A stretch of DNA of 64,000 bases from Thalassobaculum sp. OXR-137 (GCF_034377285.1 NZ_CP139715.1:1534001-1598000), one strand, 5' to 3'; counted from the first letter of the stretch, positions 19,390 through 28,279 are shown. Numbers and translations are program-made. Notes: a model not told the origin generated them from the letters alone.

Positions 19390-19407
19390 TGGGAAAGGGG
19401 TACGAGG

Positions 19408-21255
19408 TCATCCCTCCCGGTTCCCCTTCAGCGGCAACCGCACGCGGAAGGTCGTCCCCTCCCCGGGCGTGCTGTCGACCAGGATGCGGCCCTTATGGCC
19501 CGCCACGATCGCGGCGACGATGGCGAGCCCTTGGCCGGTGCCCTTGCCGGTCGGCTTCGTCGTGAAGAACATGTCGAAGATCCGCGCCCGCACCTCCGGC
19601 GCCATCCCGGGGCCGTCGTCCTCGACCTGGATCTCGGCCATGTCGCCGTCCACCAGGGTGCGGATCGTGATGGTCCCCACCGCGCCCGGCGCCCGCGCCT
19701 CGTCGATGGCGTCGACCGCGTTCGAGATCAGGTTCAGCAGCACCTGATTGATCTCGCCCGGCTTGCACGGTACCCGCGGTAGTTCTTCGTCGAGTTCCAG
19801 CTCCACCTTCGCCACCTGTTTCCACAGGTTGCGCGACACGTTGGTGGTCACCCGCACCGACTCGTTCAGGTCGTTGGGCTCCGGCGCCAGCGGGTCGGGA
19901 TGGGCGAAGCTGCGCATGGAGCCGACGATCTGGCCGACCCGCGCCACCCCCGCCAGACTGTCGCGGATCGCCGGCGGAACTTCCTCCATGAAGTCGCCGG
20001 GCAGGGTGTCTATCGGGGTCTTCAGGGCCAGGACCTCGTCGACCACCTCCTCCAGGAACCGCAGATTGTCGCCGATGAACTGCATCGGCGTGTTGATCTC
20101 GTGGGCGATCCCGGCGGCGAGCGTGCCCAGGCTCTCCATCTTCTGGCTCTGCAGCAGTTCGAGCTGCAGGCTGCGGGCCCGCTCCTGGGCGACCGCGAGC
20201 TCGGTGACGTCCTTGGCGACGATGACGACGCCGCCGAGTCCGGTCGGCCGATGATCGACCAGCAGGCGCCGCCCGTCCGACAGGGCGACTTGGCGGGCCG
20301 TGGGGGACCGGGTGTCCAGCTCCTGCATCCGGTCGTTCAGCGGGGCGCCGTGCAGTTCCTCGGTGACGGCAAGGATCTGGCGCAGGGAGCCGGCGGCGAG
20401 GATGTCGTCGCTGATCGCCGGATAGAACCGGCGGAAGGCGTCGTTGACCCGTAAGACCCGCCCCCGATCGTCGGCGATCAGGATTGCCTCTGCCATGCTG
20501 GCGACCGCGTCGGTCAGGATCGACTCGGCCTCGTAGGTCTTGCGTTCGGCGGCGTCGCGGGCGGCGCGCTGTTCGGCGGCGAACCCGGCAAGCGCGCGGG
20601 ACATGGCGTTGAAGCTGCGGCCGGTTTCGGCCAGCTCGTCGCTGCCGCGGATGGCGATCTGATGCCCGAAATCGCCGCTCGCCACCCGCTTGGCTCCGTC
20701 GCGCAGGGAGCTGAGCTGGCGTACGAGATACTGGCCGAGGATCAGGCCGAGCAGGCCCACCAGGGCGAGTTCGACCAGGGCGACCGTGCCCATCCAGCGC
20801 AGGGCGTCGTCGAGCAGGTCGTCGAGCGCGGTGGTGGAGAGTCCGAGCTCGATCATGCCGAAGCGATGGCCCGCGATCTCGATCGGCTGGGCGATGTCGC
20901 GAATGCCGTCATCGTCGGAATCCGCGGCGCTCTCGTCCGGCCGAAACGGTCGCGACAGGGGTTCGGGATCGCCGCCCTCGGCCAGGACCTTGCCGCTGAT
21001 CCCGCGGACCCGCAGGTAACTGATGTCCGGGTTGATCAGCACCTGCTCGACCAGGGCGTCCAGGGTGGCCAGATCGTTGGCGACCACGCTGTCGCTGGTC
21101 ATGGTGGCGATCAGCTTCGCCGTGGTCCGGGCGCGCTCGTCGAGCTGCGACTGATTGGAGGCGCGCAGGTAATAGACACCGCTTACCACAAGGGCCGTGA
21201 GCAGGACCGCCTCGATCAGCGCGACGCCCAGGATGGTCTTCAGCCGGAAGGACAC
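19408..21255 (-). CDS. Membrane sensor histidine kinase with HAMP and PAS domains
   Basis: The 615-residue kinase has TM1 at about residues 7-29, a periplasmic sensor region of about 120 residues, TM2 at about 153-175, HAMP at about 176-228, and a PAS-like domain at about 245-360. Phosphoacceptor H385 lies in GIAHEINTP; the ATPase domain has NLISNAVDAI, DDGPGM and GKGTGQGLAI. The HEINTP box is typical of kinases with a PAS-fed core. Its start overlaps the end of the binding-protein gene by 16 bases, so the two are one signalling unit. A response regulator lies just upstream in the same direction. Confidence 0.9.
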   Translation of the reverse strand: MSFRLKTILGVALIEAVLLTALVVSGVYYLRASNQSQLDERARTTAKLIATMTSDSVVANDLATLDALVEQVLINPDISYLRVRGISGKVLAEGGDPEPLSRPFRPDESAADSDDDGIRDIAQPIEIAGHRFGMIELGLSTTALDDLLDDALRWMGTVALVELALVGLLGLILGQYLVRQLSSLRDGAKRVASGDFGHQIAIRGSDELAETGRSFNAMSRALAGFAAEQRAARDAAERKTYEAESILTDAVASMAEAILIADDRGRVLRVNDAFRRFYPAISDDILAAGSLRQILAVTEELHGAPLNDRMQELDTRSPTARQVALSDGRRLLVDHRPTGLGGVVIVAKDVTELAVAQERARSLQLELLQSQKMESLGTLAAGIAHEINTPMQFIGDNLRFLEEVVDEVLALKTPIDTLPGDFMEEVPPAIRDSLAGVARVGQIVGSMRSFAHPDPLAPEPNDLNESVRVTTNVSRNLWKQVAKVELELDEELPRVPCKPGEINQVLLNLISNAVDAIDEARAPGAVGTITIRTLVDGDMAEIQVEDDGPGMAPEVRARIFDMFFTTKPTGKGTGQGLAIVAAIVAGHKGRILVDSTPGEGTTFRVRLPLKGNREG

Positions 21256-22121
21256 GGGCCCTCGCTGGTCAGACGGATGCCGGTTTCTTCCGGCGTCAGG
21301 GCGATGGCGCGGACATCGTCCCAGTCCGCGTCGACGGCGGCTGTGAAGCCCTCCATCCCGAGGGGCGCCAGAACCGGATCGTCGGCCGCCAGGGCGACCA
21401 TCGCCTTGGCGACGGCCTCGACGGCGCCCGCCGGGATCCGCGGATGGACGGCGAAGGCATGGGGCGTATAGGCGCGGGTCAGATGCAGGATCCGCAGGTC
21501 GTCGCGGATCTCCGGCGCCGCCGCCTCCAGGGTCCGGATGACCCCGCCGCCCGCTGGATAAAGCCCGCTCTGCACCGTGCGGTAGACCGAATCGTGGGAC
21601 TTCACATAGACCGGCGTGATGGCGATGCCGAGCTGGCGCAGTTCGGCGCGTTGGATCGCGCTGGCGCCGAAGGCCGCCGGCGAGGGGAAGGCCACCTCCC
21701 GTCCCTCAAGCTGTGTCAGGTTCTGGATCTCGGAATCTGCCCGCACCACGACCAGCCCCCGCAGTCGGTGCTCGCGCTGATGGGCGAAGGCGCGGTAGCC
21801 CTGGGTGCCGGCGAAGACGGTGTAGTGGTACGGGTTCATATAGGCGAAGTCGAAGGCGCCTTCGCTCAGGCAGCCCTCGAAGGTCGGGATGTCGGTGACC
21901 GTGGCGAAGCGCAGGGCGATGCCGGAACGAGCGGACAGCACCTCCAGAAACGGCAGCCAGTCGCGCGCCAGCCGGGTCGCCGACTGCTGGGGCACGACGC
22001 CGAAGCTGTAGGGCTGGGTCGCCGGGGCTCGAGCGTCGGTCTGAGCCCGGAGCCCGGGGATCGAGGCGAGCACGAAGAGGCACACCAGGACGGTGGCGAG
22101 ACGGGGGCTGTACGGCTGCAT
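21240..22121 (-). CDS. PhnD-type periplasmic binding protein
   Basis: The 293-residue protein has a signal peptide (cleavage near LRAQ at residue 27) and the PhnD/SsuA/transferrin-like periplasmic fold (YSFGVVPQQSATRLARDWLPFLE near residue 38, FDFAYMNPYHY near residue 92). No ABC permease or ATPase is nearby. Its gene overlaps the sensor kinase gene, so it probably presents a ligand, such as an oxyanion or organophosphonate-like solute, to the kinase rather than importing it. ATG 22121 is preceded by AGAAGGGAG; ATG 22187 further upstream has no such site. Confidence 0.85.
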   Translation of the reverse strand: MQPYSPRLATVLVCLFVLASIPGLRAQTDARAPATQPYSFGVVPQQSATRLARDWLPFLEVLSARSGIALRFATVTDIPTFEGCLSEGAFDFAYMNPYHYTVFAGTQGYRAFAHQREHRLRGLVVVRADSEIQNLTQLEGREVAFPSPAAFGASAIQRAELRQLGIAITPVYVKSHDSVYRTVQSGLYPAGGGVIRTLEAAAPEIRDDLRILHLTRAYTPHAFAVHPRIPAGAVEAVAKAMVALAADDPVLAPLGMEGFTAAVDADWDDVRAIALTPEETGIRLTSEGPCPSG

Positions 22122-22200
22122 GGTCTCGGCTCCCTTCTGGGTCGAGGGTTTCGCGTAGGGCGCCGCGCCGAACCGGGCCATCCCCATAAGGGGAGGGCGC

Positions 22201-23211
22201 CTATTCCTCGTCCGCGCGCACGATCGAGGCCGAGGTCGTCAACGCCTTCTGGACCAGCTCCGCCTGGCGCACCACGCCCATCTTCTGGAAGATCGCCTTC
22301 AGGTAGGTCCGTGCCGAGCTGATCTTGAGGCCGTTGATCTCGGCCGCCTCCTCCAGGCTCAGCCCGCGCACGAGCTGTTCCACGAGACGGCTTTCCGATC
22401 CGGTGAGGCCGAAGAGCTGGGCGAGGGTCGCAGCGGTGGGATAGCGGGTCAGGTCGGGGTCGCTGATGAACAGGGTCACGCCGGCGGTGCCGGGGCTGTC
22501 CGGGTCGCCGCAGATCGTCGCGTGCAGCGTGCGGCCGCCCTCGGCATCGGACAGCGCGACGAAACCGGTCTCCCCGGTCTGTGCCGCGGCGGTGATGGCC
22601 GCGTCCAGCGCCCGGGCGGTTTCGGAATTGTTGGTGCGCAGGCGGCGGGCGCCGTCCTGGGACAGGGCGCCGCCGCCGCCGAGGATCTTCAAGCCGATCT
22701 TGTTGACGAAGGACACCGCCTGGTTGGCGTCGAGCACCACCGTGCCGATCGACAGCCTGTCGGCGAGTAGGGATTCCGCATCGGCCACCGCGCCGTCGCT
22801 CGGAGTCGCGGCGGTATCGCGCTCGCGGGCATCGGCCAGGGCGGCTTCCACCGCCGCGCCGAGGATCTCCGGCTCGCAGGGCTTCATGTAGTAGCGGAAC
22901 ACGGACGCCTCGTTGATGAAGGCCATGGCGTCCTTCAGGCTGGCATTACCGGTCAGCATGATGCAGCGGGTCTGCGCCCCAGCCTCGCGCATCCGGGTGG
23001 CGAGGTCCAGGCCGGACCAGCCGGGCATCGTCAGGTCGAGAACGGCCACGTCGGGCCAGTCGTCGCTGCGCACGTCCCAGAAGGCTTCGGCGGACGGGAA
23101 GAAGATCATGTCCCAGTCCCGCGCCCGGGATCGCAGGGACCGCTTCAGGGCATCGAGGACCATCTGTTCGTCGTCAACGAAGGCGACGAGGGGGCGTGTG
23201 GAAGAGGACAT
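22201..23211 (-). CDS. Response regulator with receiver, PAS-like and LuxR-type HTH domains
   Basis: The 336-residue protein has a canonical receiver at residues 8-125 (acidic FVDDE, phosphoacceptor D59 in VLDLTMPG, Lys in YYMKP), a PAS-like middle region at about 140-260, and a LuxR-type DNA-binding domain at the end (LTGSESRLVEQLVRGLSLEEAAEINGLKISSARTYLKAIFQK, about 278-320, given in part). It is the likely partner of the downstream kinase. ATG 23211 is chosen; a TTG 60 bases upstream is possible but unsupported. No strong ribosome binding site is visible. Confidence 0.87.
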   Translation of the reverse strand: MSSSTRPLVAFVDDEQMVLDALKRSLRSRARDWDMIFFPSAEAFWDVRSDDWPDVAVLDLTMPGWSGLDLATRMREAGAQTRCIMLTGNASLKDAMAFINEASVFRYYMKPCEPEILGAAVEAALADARERDTAATPSDGAVADAESLLADRLSIGTVVLDANQAVSFVNKIGLKILGGGGALSQDGARRLRTNNSETARALDAAITAAAQTGETGFVALSDAEGGRTLHATICGDPDSPGTAGVTLFISDPDLTRYPTAATLAQLFGLTGSESRLVEQLVRGLSLEEAAEINGLKISSARTYLKAIFQKMGVVRQAELVQKALTTSASIVRADEE

Positions 23212-23299
23212 CCGCGCATCGAAACATTGATCCGAAGCGCGCTCAATACGGGGATAATTGAAATGAGGCAAGCGAACGCCCCTTCGCGGGGCGCGCGAA

Positions 23300-23698
23300 T
23301 CAGGCCACCTGGCGGACGCGCGGGTGGAAGGCGTTGCCGACGAAGCTGCGGGGCATCGCCGGGTTCAGGCCGGAGACGACGCTCTGGTTGACGTCGATCA
23401 GCGCCCGCAGCGACCCGATATCGCCGGCCGCGGCCTTGGCGCAGGCCAGGATCATGTCGGCGGCCAGGTCGCGCATGGTGCGGCGGATCTCGTCCGGCAT
23501 GGCGGTCTCGTCGTGGCAGGCGTTGACGCCGCAGCGGGTCCAGATCTGCCGGGTCTCCTCGATCGCCTGCTGGCGTTCGGACAGGGTCTCGGCATGCAGA
23601 AGGGCGACGGTCACCCGGGCCAGCTCGCTGGCATCGCGGTGGCGCGAGGCGCCGGTGTGGTTCAGCGTTTTGCGGTAGGCGTTGTAGTGCGCGTGCAT
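23300..23698 (-). CDS. flaF: FlaF-type flagellin biosynthesis regulator
   Basis: The 132-residue protein matches the FlaF family, which in alphaproteobacteria is needed for flagellin synthesis or secretion. It has the conserved helical pattern: IWTRCGVNAC near residue 51, LPDE-like MPDEIRR near 67, and LIDVNQSVVSGL near 100. It follows the flagellin gene by 81 bases, the usual neighbourhood. A GGGAG site lies about 10 bases before the ATG. FlbT, the usual partner, is not in the window. Confidence 0.8.
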   Translation of the reverse strand: MHAHYNAYRKTLNHTGASRHRDASELARVTVALLHAETLSERQQAIEETRQIWTRCGVNACHDETAMPDEIRRTMRDLAADMILACAKAAAGDIGSLRALIDVNQSVVSGLNPAMPRSFVGNAFHPRVRQVA

Positions 23699-23734
23699 TT
23701 TACAGGCACTCCCTCACTGGGTGGTCACGGCAAG

Positions 23735-23769
23735 GAGGGGCCGCGCCGGGAGGATCCGGCGCAGCCCTC
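23735..23769 (-). other. Stem-loop between flagellin and flaF
   Basis: GCGCCGG (23743-23749) pairs with CCGGCGC (23756-23762) and flanking G/C-rich stretches extend the stem. It begins 10 bases beyond the flagellin stop. It probably attenuates read-through into flaF or stabilises the flagellin mRNA end. Confidence 0.5.
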
Positions 23770-23779
23770 TCGGTAGGGG

Positions 23780-24595
23780 TCAGCGGAAGAGCGACAGGAT
23801 GTTCATCGGGGCGCTGGCCGCGGAGCTCAGGGCCTGCACCGCGAGCTGCTGCTTGACCTGCAGCGCGCTCTGGTTGGCGGCTTCCTGGGCCAGGTCGGCG
23901 TCGACCATGTTGCCCAGGCCCTTCTCGGTGGCATCGCTCAGCTTGCCGATGAAGTCGCTGTGCATGTCCAGCGCCTTGCCGTCGCTGCCCAGCGAGCTGA
24001 TCGCGCTGTTCACCGCGCTCTCGAAGGTATCCAGGGCGGCCAGGGTGGCCCGGGCGTTGGTGGCGTCGGAGACGTCGACCGCGCCATCCAGGGTCGTCTT
24101 GGCGGTCTCGATGTCGGCGGCGGAGACCGTCATGGTCGTGCCGTCGGCGGCCGCGACGAAGCTGATGTCGGTCGAGGCGGTCTGCAGCAGGTTCGAGCCG
24201 TCGAAGTTCGAGTTGGAGATGAACGAGTCCACCTGGGCCAGCATCGAGTTCAGGTCTTCGGTATAGCTGGCGCGGGTCTCGGCACTGATGCTGTCGTCGG
24301 CGAGCTGGGTCACCTTCTCGCGGATCGATCCGGTCAGGTCGCTGACCGCGGTGGCACCCGCCATGGCGACCTCGACCGAACCCTTCACGCCGTTCAGCGA
24401 CTGGTCGATCTTGTCGAAGGCCTTGATGTCCGAACGCAGGCGCTGGGCGACGGCGAAGGTCGACGCATCGTCGAAGCCGTCGGCGACCTTGAGGCCCGTG
24501 GAAATCCGCTTCTGGACCTGGGACAGGTCGTTGGAGGCGGAGTTGTACATCTGGACAGCGGCCATGGCGCTGGAGTTGGTGTTGATCGAAAGCAT
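23780..24595 (-). CDS. Flagellin
   Basis: The 271-residue flagellin has the conserved N-terminal D0/D1 (LSINTNSSAMAAVQMYN, then LSQVQKRISTGLKVADGFDD) and C-terminal D1/D0 (ALQVKQQLAVQALSSAASAPMNILSLFR) with a short middle domain. It polymerises into the flagellar filament after export. GAGGAG lies before ATG 24595; an in-frame upstream start at 24628 has no support. flaF follows. The leader contains a CAGTG-TTCT-CACTG hairpin, a position where Caulobacter FlbT acts on flagellin mRNA. Confidence 0.94.
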   Translation of the reverse strand: MLSINTNSSAMAAVQMYNSASNDLSQVQKRISTGLKVADGFDDASTFAVAQRLRSDIKAFDKIDQSLNGVKGSVEVAMAGATAVSDLTGSIREKVTQLADDSISAETRASYTEDLNSMLAQVDSFISNSNFDGSNLLQTASTDISFVAAADGTTMTVSAADIETAKTTLDGAVDVSDATNARATLAALDTFESAVNSAISSLGSDGKALDMHSDFIGKLSDATEKGLGNMVDADLAQEAANQSALQVKQQLAVQALSSAASAPMNILSLFR

Positions 24596-24616
24596 CGTGG
24601 TTCTCCTCGTTTGGAC

Positions 24617-24630
24617 CAGTGTTCTCACTG
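24617..24630 (-). promoter_or_regulatory. Small hairpin in the flagellin mRNA leader
   Basis: CAGTG and CACTG (with TTCT between on the plus strand) form a perfect 5-bp stem just upstream of the flagellin ribosome binding site. It could mask or expose translation signals. No sigma-28 or sigma-54 promoter matched convincingly in the AT-rich DNA upstream. Confidence 0.4.
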
Positions 24631-24732
24631 GCGATGAGGAAGTTGTACTTCAGTCTTTCAAGATAAAAAACGAAACAAACATAAACTAAAAACAATGTGA
24701 ATTCAGTACATCAACGATCGTTTACACAATTA

Positions 24733-24773
24733 AGCAAAATAAAACCACGCAGATTTAAAGTATCGGCGTGGTT
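24733..24773 (-). terminator. Rho-independent terminator for the OmpR-like gene
   Basis: AACCACGC (24743-24750) and GCGTGGTT (24766-24773) form an 8-bp stem. On the minus strand the stem is followed by a T-rich tract (complement of 24733-24744). It lies 14 bases after the stop at 24787. Confidence 0.75.
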
Positions 24774-24786
24774 AAAGAGGTAATTT

Positions 24787-25509
24787 TTACTTACTGTTAA
24801 CGGCGGCGGCGAAAACGTACCCGATGCCGCGTACCGTCTGGATGAGACGGGGATTGGACTGATCCTCTTCGATCTTGCGACGGATACGACCGATCAACAC
24901 GTCGATCGAGCGTTCGTATCCCTCGCACCGACCGCCTCGGGTCTCGTCGAGAATCTGCTGCCGGGTCAGCGGCCGCAGCGGGTTCTGAACGAAGCAGCGC
25001 AGGATGTCGAATTCGCCGCTGGTCATGTCGACCTCGCCCTCGGTCTCGCTGAAGACGCGGCGGCGCACCACATCGAGGGACCAGCGGCCGAAGCGCATGA
25101 CGGTCATGGCCTGCGGCGTGCCGCTGGCGCCGTCGGCGGCGCGCATGCGGCGCATGATGGCGCGGACCCGGGCGGAAACTTCGCGGGGAGAGATGTCGCG
25201 CTCCACCACGTCGTCGGCGCCGAGCTCGAGGGCAATGATGCGGTCTACCGACTGGTTGGCGGCGCTGAGCGCGATCATCGGGCGGTCGTCGCGGCTGCGG
25301 AATGCACGGATATCCTCGAAGCCGCTCTGGCCGGCGGGGGAAAGTGCGACGATCACGCAATCCGGCCGGCTGGGGCCGTCGAGGGTGTCGAGGTCCGACA
25401 TGGAGGCCACGGCGTCGACCGAGAAATGGTTGTCGCGGAGCTGGGCGGCGAGGGTGTTTCGGGCGTGAGTGTCGCCGTCGACGAGGGCAATGCAGGCTGT
25501 TGTCGCCAT
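24787..25509 (-). CDS. OmpR-like regulator with degenerate receiver
   Basis: The 240-residue protein has an OmpR/PhoB-type winged helix at the C-terminus (FDILRCFVQNPLRPLTRQQIL, then the recognition helix in RSIDVLIGRIRRKIE and the RGIGYVF wing). Its receiver-like domain lacks key residues: the phosphoacceptor position is Ala55 (VIVALSPAG instead of V-L-D), and the Lys position is Arg104 (VVERDIS). It is probably a pseudo-receiver not switched by phosphorylation. ATG 25509 is preceded by AGAAGGA. It is divergent from the HDOD response regulator, near the flagellin gene. Confidence 0.85.
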   Translation of the reverse strand: MATTACIALVDGDTHARNTLAAQLRDNHFSVDAVASMSDLDTLDGPSRPDCVIVALSPAGQSGFEDIRAFRSRDDRPMIALSAANQSVDRIIALELGADDVVERDISPREVSARVRAIMRRMRAADGASGTPQAMTVMRFGRWSLDVVRRRVFSETEGEVDMTSGEFDILRCFVQNPLRPLTRQQILDETRGGRCEGYERSIDVLIGRIRRKIEEDQSNPRLIQTVRGIGYVFAAAVNSK

Positions 25510-25660
25510 CGGAGTCCATCCTTCTGTCTGGGGGTCCGGTTGTTCAAGACGCGTCTTTCGGCGCGCATCCGGAAACTGCCTGAACGGTCGGGAGGCTCGT
25601 ATCCCCATTTAGGAGGGTGCCGCTGCGTTCGCCCATGTATTCTTGCGTCAGGGGGTGGAG

Positions 25661-26818
25661 ATGGACCGACCTCGGATCTTTTTCGTCGATGACGAGCCGC
25701 ATGTGCTCAACGGCCTGCGCCGGATGCTCCGCAGCCGCCGCGATACGTGGGAGATGATGTTCTTCGAGGATCCGCGCCGGGCGCTGCTGGCCTGCGGTGC
25801 CGAACCGGCGACGGTGGTGGTGTCCGACATGCGAATGCCCGGCCTCGACGGCGGGGCCTTGCTCGACATTCTGCGCGAGCGGTTTCCGCAGACGATCCGA
25901 TTCGTGCTGTCGGGCCAGAGCCAGGCGGAGGCCGGATTGCGGGCAGCCGGCATCGCCCACCAGTATCTGTCGAAGCCGACCGACGGACCGACGCTGATCT
26001 CCGCCATCGAGGACGCGCTGGTCCTGCGCGAACGGTTGGGCGGCGAGGCGGTGGTGCGGCTGGTCGCCAGCCTCACCGCGATTCCCGCCCTGCCGGGCTC
26101 CTACCGCGAGCTGACCGAGCAACTCCGTCACGACACCCTCGACACCGAGGCGATCGCCGAGACGATGGCGCGCGACCCGGGCATCGCGACCCGGCTGATC
26201 CAGGTCGCCAATTCGAGCTATTTCGGAGCGGCGAAACGAATCGCCACGGTCCGCGGGGCGGTGCAGTTCCTGGGAATGGAGACGCTGAAATCCCTGGTGC
26301 TGACCTATGGGGTGCTGAGCCAGGTGGTGCACGACCGCATCGACGGCGCCCCGGTCGCGCAGCAGATCGTGGAGACCATGCTGCTGAAATCCGCCCTGTC
26401 GTCGCGGATCGCGCAGGACCTGGGGTGGGACCGGGCCGAGCGCGAACTGGTCGCCACGGTGGGGCTGCTATCCGATGTCGGGCTGCTGGTGCTGAGCGAT
26501 AATTTTCCGACCAGCTTCGCGACCCGGATCGTCGACGGGGTGCTGCAGATGGAGGGGCTCGCCGAGTTCGAGCGGTCGACATTCGGGGTCGATCACGCCC
26601 TGGTCGGCGCCTATCTCCTGGGAACCTGGGGACTGCCGGATTCGCTGACCGGCGGAGTGGCAGAGCAGGCGCTCGGAGAGTTCGGGGAGCTCGCCACGGC
26701 CGGTCAGATCGTGGCGCTGGCCGGCCGGTTGATGCTGGGGGACGATCTGTCCGAGTTCCATGGCCGATGGCCGATTGAGGCCTGGGCCGCGGCGGCCCGG
26801 GAGAGCGCGCCGCTTTGA
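25661..26818 (+). CDS. Response regulator with HDOD output domain
   Basis: The 385-residue protein has a full receiver at residues 1-120 (VDDE, phosphoacceptor D56 in VVSDMRMPG, Lys in YLSKPTD) and an HDOD domain from about 140 to 340 (IPALPGSYRELTE, then VANSSYFGAAKRIATVRGAVQFLGME). HDOD output domains act in signalling and in regulation of motility or biofilm, but lack the HD-GYP catalytic set, so the direct output is unknown. GGGGGTGGAG precedes ATG 25661. The receiver opening (FFVDDE..VL.GLRRMLRSR) resembles that of the LuxR-type regulator at 22201-23211. Confidence 0.87.
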   Translation: MDRPRIFFVDDEPHVLNGLRRMLRSRRDTWEMMFFEDPRRALLACGAEPATVVVSDMRMPGLDGGALLDILRERFPQTIRFVLSGQSQAEAGLRAAGIAHQYLSKPTDGPTLISAIEDALVLRERLGGEAVVRLVASLTAIPALPGSYRELTEQLRHDTLDTEAIAETMARDPGIATRLIQVANSSYFGAAKRIATVRGAVQFLGMETLKSLVLTYGVLSQVVHDRIDGAPVAQQIVETMLLKSALSSRIAQDLGWDRAERELVATVGLLSDVGLLVLSDNFPTSFATRIVDGVLQMEGLAEFERSTFGVDHALVGAYLLGTWGLPDSLTGGVAEQALGEFGELATAGQIVALAGRLMLGDDLSEFHGRWPIEAWAAAARESAPL

Positions 26819-26849
26819 GGATGGTGCCCGTCGGGGGCGGCTTCCACCT

Positions 26850-27539
26850 TCAGGCGGCGGCCTGAACGTAGTAGCCGTCCTGGCTGCACCGGATCCGCAC
26901 GCCCGCTCCGGAGACGCCCGCCAGCTTCTTGTTGAGCATGCTGATATGAACCCGGATCGTCTCGTGGTTCGGCAGGCGCGAGTCCATCGAGCAGACGGCC
27001 TGGTAGATCCGGCTCAGCGAGATCGGGTTGTGCTCCACATGGCTGCGCAGCACGGACATGATGCTGACCTGCCGGGGGGTGAGCCGGATACGCTGGTCGC
27101 GGACCACCAGGGCCTGGCGGTCCTCGTCGAGGAGGAACGCGCCGACGGTCTTCGGGGTATCCTCGAAACGCTGGGCAGAGGGCAGCGCACGGCGGATGGC
27201 GACGGCGATCCGCATCTCCAGTTCTTCGATCGCCACGTCGCCGCCGACCGCGTCGTCGGCGCAGAGCCGCAGGGCTCGGGCCTTGGTCTCGGTGTCGTCG
27301 CTGACGGCGATGATCGGCGTCTCCTTCCACCGGCGCCGCAGGGCGGCGACATCGTCCAGATCGTCGCTGACCAGGATCAGGGCGTCGAGGTCGCTTTGGC
27401 GGGGCGGTCGGCCCGGAAAGCAGGCGGTGGCCAAGCGTTTTACCTTGGTGCCGCGGTCGGTCAGGGCCTGGGCAAGGCGGTCTGCGGTAGCCGATGAGCC
27501 GATCAGGCAGATTGCGCGGGTCTCCACTACGACTTCCAT
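26850..27539 (-). CDS. OmpR-like regulator with fully degenerate receiver
   Basis: The 229-residue protein has a winged-helix C-terminal domain (RLTPRQVSIMSVLRSHVEH, then the recognition helix in ETIRVHISMLNKKL and the RCSQDGYYV wing). The N-terminal receiver-like part lacks the acidic pair (CLIGSSATAD), the phosphoacceptor (V57 in ALILVSDD) and the Lys. It cannot be a classical phospho-switch. It is convergent with the HDOD gene (31-base gap). GGAGG precedes the ATG. Its receiver is even more decayed than that of the regulator at 24787-25509. Confidence 0.8.
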   Translation of the reverse strand: MEVVVETRAICLIGSSATADRLAQALTDRGTKVKRLATACFPGRPPRQSDLDALILVSDDLDDVAALRRRWKETPIIAVSDDTETKARALRLCADDAVGGDVAIEELEMRIAVAIRRALPSAQRFEDTPKTVGAFLLDEDRQALVVRDQRIRLTPRQVSIMSVLRSHVEHNPISLSRIYQAVCSMDSRLPNHETIRVHISMLNKKLAGVSGAGVRIRCSQDGYYVQAAA

Positions 27540-27757
27540 TCTGAGCCTCCGTTCTGAGTGCCGTCCTGGGACGAGGTTCGATGTGAGGCTGTATGCGCCG
27601 GAAGCCGTGTGGGCGCCGTCCCCATTTGCAGAGGGTCGTGCTTAAAACTACTGGTTAGCGATTAACGAATTTTCAATTGCAGGGAGGGCATTGTCCGGGC
27701 GTTGAGCCGCGGAACGGCTCGTTGTTCGGGATTTCCGATAAATTCCTGGAGAAAGAT

Positions 27758-28279
27758 ATGAAACTTCTCAGCCCTGCGCTGATCGCCGTCTGCGCGGCGG
27801 TGGCGATCTTCGTCAGCTTGCCGATTTCCGCGGAAGCCGACGGCCTTTCCAAGCCGACCGGGCGCGTCATCCTCGTCGTGTCCGGCGAGATCGGGAACAC
27901 GAATGCCGGTGACAAGGCGGAATTCGACCGCGCCCAGCTCGAGGCGCTGGATCCCGGCGTGATCGAGACCTCGACGCCCTGGACCGAAGGCGTGCAGCGT
28001 TTCGAAGGCTTTCCGATCAAGGCTCTGCTCGACGCCGTCGGAGCGACGGGCACGAGCGTGCGCGCCACCGCCATCAACGACTATGCGGTGACGATGCCGA
28101 TCGACGATCTGGTCGGCGCCGGAGGGTTCGTGGCGATCCGTCACAATGGCGAGCCGATGAAGATCCGCGAGCGCGGACCGCTGTGGATCATCTTCCCGTA
28201 CGACACGGATTCGCGGCTGACGGGGGACGACTTCCTGAACTGGTCCATCTGGCAGCTTAAGTCGCTCGAGATCCAGTAA
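27758..28279 (+). CDS. Secreted sulfite-oxidase-fold (molybdopterin-binding-like) protein
   Basis: The 173-residue protein has a signal peptide (cleavage near ISAEA at residue 28) and a small domain like the SUOX/oxidoreductase molybdopterin-binding fold (GVQRFEGFPIKALLDAVGA near residue 80, RERGPLWIIFPYD near 139). The only Cys lies in the signal peptide, so the molybdenum-coordinating Cys is absent. It is probably a binding or sensing protein rather than an enzyme. The hybrid kinase gene begins on the base right after its stop, pointing to a periplasmic ligand-sensing role. GGAG precedes the ATG. Confidence 0.75.
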   Translation: MKLLSPALIAVCAAVAIFVSLPISAEADGLSKPTGRVILVVSGEIGNTNAGDKAEFDRAQLEALDPGVIETSTPWTEGVQRFEGFPIKALLDAVGATGTSVRATAINDYAVTMPIDDLVGAGGFVAIRHNGEPMKIRERGPLWIIFPYDTDSRLTGDDFLNWSIWQLKSLEIQ

